Assembly (NCBI GenBank): GCA_017629325.1
Contig: JAGBXL010000123.1
Coordinates: forward strand, 1 to 6,698
Length of the DNA stretch: 6,698 nucleotides
DNA from: Clostridia bacterium
GTDB taxonomy: Bacteria; Bacillota; Clostridia; UMGS1810
Direction: 5' to 3'
How positions within the stretch are numbered: position 1 is the stretch's first letter; each line of letters opens with the position of its first letter. The notes under the pieces are model-generated. The model did no database searches. It had not been told where the DNA came from and saw only the letters and a list, made by a program, of their open reading frames with translations. This document shows, piece after piece, positions 5,100-6,698 of this stretch. A program made the position numbers and the translations under genes.

Positions 5100-6239
5100 A
5101 TGAAAATTTTGTGGATTCCTCAGCTTAGCAGTTGTTCTGCTGATGGCGAGATTTTGCTGAACAAAGATAGTAATATGGCTGTTCTTCGTAATATGCTTGA
5201 TTCAATGTTTTGCAAAAGAAATGATATTGTTGTTGCTGTTGAATTTTCGGAGCAGCAATGTGTTATTGATGATGAGCTCAGGGATAATTTTATTTTTTGC
5301 TTCAATGAAGGCAGAAAGTTTTCAAATGCATATATGGAACGTTTTTGTTTCGATTTTGACTTTTTTGAAAGAATAAAAAAAGTGATGCCAAAGTTTGATA
5401 TTGTTTTTGTCAATGAGCCCACGAAAGTTATTCCCTTAAAGAAGATTTTTAACGATTCGAAAGTTGTTACATATAATCATTGGCTTGCATTCAAAAATAT
5501 GCCGGAAATTGATTTGCGACAGCTTGAGGGAATGAGTGCTGCTGATATGTGTTTTGTCAATTCAGAGTATGCAGCAGATGAAATTTACGACCATTGCAAA
5601 GCAATATTTTTCCCGTTTAGAAAGGTTGATATTTCGATGCAAAAAATTCAGCCTTCGTTCAAGGGTAATATTAAGCCGCTTAAAAAAGATGCAAAACCCA
5701 ATTTTATTTACAATCATAGGCTTAGTTCGGATATTTATTATGCCAGAGCTTATGAAATTGTTGAAGCTATTTTTTCTGATGTCGAGAAAGAAATAAGTCT
5801 TGATGATATGCCAACTGTTTATTTTACTAATCCAAGTGGAAAAGATTTCAAGCTCACAAAACCATATTTCAAGCTTATTGATTTATCTTCGCAGGAAGCT
5901 TATAATAATTTTCTTGAATCAAAAGAAATTTCTTGTCATTTAAACACATTTTTTGAATCAGAAGGCATGTGGTCAATGTCAACTGTCGATTGTGCCAAAG
6001 CAGGCAATGCTTGCATTCTCCCTCAAAGTTTTGGATATGCAGAAATTTTTGATGATAATTACATTGGGTATTGCCGAGGGCAGTTCAATGCTTTTTCAAA
6101 AGTGCTTAGCTTTATAAAAGGCACGCTTACTGTTTCGGAGTTTGATAACTCATATATCAGAAATCATTCAGGTGCTGCTGTTGGCAATAAACTCAATAGG
6201 ATTCTCCAGGATATTGCTGGAGGTGTTTACAATGTTTAA
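5100..6239 (+). CDS. GT-B type glycosyltransferase
   Basis: A 379-residue protein with the layout of a two-domain GT-B glycosyltransferase. The N-terminal Rossmann-like half starts with MKILWIP and contains FDIVFVNEP (99-107) and YNHWLAFKNMP (125-135). MSAADMCFVNSEYAADEI (145-162) is the typical 'scout for the transferase' helix-strand unit. The donor half opens with NFIYNHRLSSD (201-211). It then has SCHLNTFFESEGMWSMSTVD followed by CAKAGNACILPQSFGYAEIF (278-316), which corresponds to the acidic E-x7-E-like donor-binding region of GT4-type enzymes. The start ATG 5100 overlaps the radical SAM stop by one base (TAATG). AAGAAAGGG at 5081-5089 serves as ribosome binding site. It would transfer a sugar or related group from a nucleotide-activated donor to an unknown acceptor, which in a phage could be DNA, a host glycan or a protein. 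The adjacent nucleotidylyltransferase may make the donor. Confidence 0.8.
   Translation: MKILWIPQLSSCSADGEILLNKDSNMAVLRNMLDSMFCKRNDIVVAVEFSEQQCVIDDELRDNFIFCFNEGRKFSNAYMERFCFDFDFFERIKKVMPKFDIVFVNEPTKVIPLKKIFNDSKVVTYNHWLAFKNMPEIDLRQLEGMSAADMCFVNSEYAADEIYDHCKAIFFPFRKVDISMQKIQPSFKGNIKPLKKDAKPNFIYNHRLSSDIYYARAYEIVEAIFSDVEKEISLDDMPTVYFTNPSGKDFKLTKPYFKLIDLSSQEAYNNFLESKEISCHLNTFFESEGMWSMSTVDCAKAGNACILPQSFGYAEIFDDNYIGYCRGQFNAFSKVLSFIKGTLTVSEFDNSYIRNHSGAAVGNKLNRILQDIAGGVYNV
6219..6225 (+). promoter_or_regulatory. Strong ribosome binding site of the nucleotidylyltransferase gene
   Basis: GGAGGTG lies inside the 3' end of the glycosyltransferase gene, 6 nt before ATG 6232. It supports that start and gives this gene its own efficient initiation in addition to coupling. 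Confidence 0.75.
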
Positions 6240-6698
6240 TGTTGTAATAACATCTGGTGGATTTGACCCTATTCACGAGGGCCACATTGAATACCTGGAA
6301 ATGGCAAAAAATGTCGTTCCTAATGCATATCATATTTGCATTGTAAATAATGATAACTTTTTGAAAGAAAAGAAAGGCTATGCTTTTCACGAGTTTAGTC
6401 AAAGGATAAAAATTGTAAAAGCTCTTCGTGCTGTTGATGAAGTTTTCCCCAGCATTGATGATGATTTGACTGTTTGCGATTCTATTGAGCATATTGCAAG
6501 AAAATATTTGCTTGACCCTTGTTTTATAGGCGAAGTATATTATGCAAAAGGTGGAGATAGATTTGCCGAAGAGATTCCCGAAGCTAAAGTTTGCAGAGAT
6601 TATGGTATTAAAATTATTGATGGCCTTGGGGCAAAAATTCAATCATCATCTGCACTTATAAGAACAGCCAGGAGTATGGGGAAAATAGCAAAGGAGGC
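6232..6698 (+). CDS. HxGH nucleotidylyltransferase, HldE C-terminal-like (3' end cut by window)
   Basis: 155 codons are open to the window edge without a stop. The N-terminus carries the nucleotidylyltransferase signature GGFDPIHEGHIEYL, with H15-E-G-H18 as the HxGH motif. KGGDR at 106-110 and QSSSALIR at 137-144 correspond to the KGGD and ISSTxIR-like motifs of the cytidylyltransferase superfamily. The set of motifs is closest to the heptose-1-phosphate adenylyltransferase domain of HldE (RfaE C-terminal half), with glycerol-3-phosphate cytidylyltransferase as an alternative. The reaction would be NTP plus a phosphorylated sugar or alcohol giving an NDP derivative and pyrophosphate. Family members are about 130-160 residues, so the protein is probably almost complete. 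AAGGAGG at 6691-6697 may be the next gene's ribosome binding site, which suggests the stop lies just outside. The start overlaps the glycosyltransferase gene by 8 nt, linking donor synthesis and transfer. Confidence 0.85.
   Translation, partial: MFNVVITSGGFDPIHEGHIEYLEMAKNVVPNAYHICIVNNDNFLKEKKGYAFHEFSQRIKIVKALRAVDEVFPSIDDDLTVCDSIEHIARKYLLDPCFIGEVYYAKGGDRFAEEIPEAKVCRDYGIKIIDGLGAKIQSSSALIRTARSMGKIAKE
6691..6697 (+). promoter_or_regulatory. Probable ribosome binding site of a following gene
   Basis: A perfect AAGGAGG lies at the very end of the window, inside the open nucleotidylyltransferase frame. By analogy with the other junctions here, a start codon is expected within about 10 nt beyond the edge. 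Confidence 0.5.

Noticed and set aside
6193..6642. Long open frame on the minus strand
   Set aside because: It is the shadow of the glycosyltransferase end and the HxGH nucleotidylyltransferase, which have clear motifs and ribosome binding sites on the + strand.
1..6698. CRISPR array, insertion sequence, attachment site or tRNA gene
   Set aside because: No regularly spaced repeats, transposase, terminal inverted repeats or tRNA-like sequence were seen. The only direct repeats are the coding repeats in the ssDNA-binding protein gene.
1..6698. Stop-codon reassignment
   Set aside because: All frames are open under the standard bacterial code. TAA and TGA both end genes, and the absence of TAG among eight stops is too weak to suggest recoding.

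Overview
The window looks like part of the early/replication region of a large tailed phage or prophage. All eight complete genes and one nearly complete gene lie on the + strand, are tightly packed with start/stop overlaps, and are AT-rich. Several start codons have strong AAAGGAGG-type ribosome binding sites, which fits a low-GC Firmicutes (Clostridia-like, possibly gut) host. The host assignment is an inference. No structural phage gene is in the window.

Region 1 (1-142) is a non-coding leader. It holds an apparently intact type I hammerhead self-cleaving ribozyme. Core CUGAUGA is at 3-9, stem II at 10-27, GAAA at 28-31, a long structured stem III insert at 32-100, and GUC with the cleavage site after C102. 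The upstream half of stem I is cut off by the window edge. Predicted cleavage would leave a 40-nt 5' leader with a small hairpin and the ribosome binding site of the first gene.

Region 2 (143-3656) is a replication operon. It encodes a small protein with a SAP/Rho-N-like head and a basic beta-rich tail, an unrecognised helical protein, a DnaG-type primase (zinc finger plus TOPRIM), a T4 gp32-like single-stranded DNA-binding protein with an acidic tail, and a Cys-rich protein with a MazG-like/all-alpha NTP pyrophosphohydrolase domain. It ends in a strong intrinsic terminator hairpin (3663-3690).

Region 3 (3691-6698) is a second translationally coupled set: a thymidylate-kinase-like P-loop kinase, a radical SAM enzyme with SPASM-like C-terminal cysteines, a GT-B glycosyltransferase, and an HxGH nucleotidylyltransferase resembling the HldE C-terminal domain. 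Consecutive genes overlap by 1, 1 and 8 nt.

The first set would prime and coat DNA at the fork and tune the nucleotide pool. The second reads as a small biosynthesis-and-transfer pathway: activate a small molecule as an NDP derivative, transfer it with the glycosyltransferase, and use radical chemistry and a nucleotide kinase to prepare donor or acceptor. A nucleobase or DNA hypermodification pathway is an attractive but unproven reading. The two most interesting items are the ribozyme in the replication-operon leader and this four-gene cassette.
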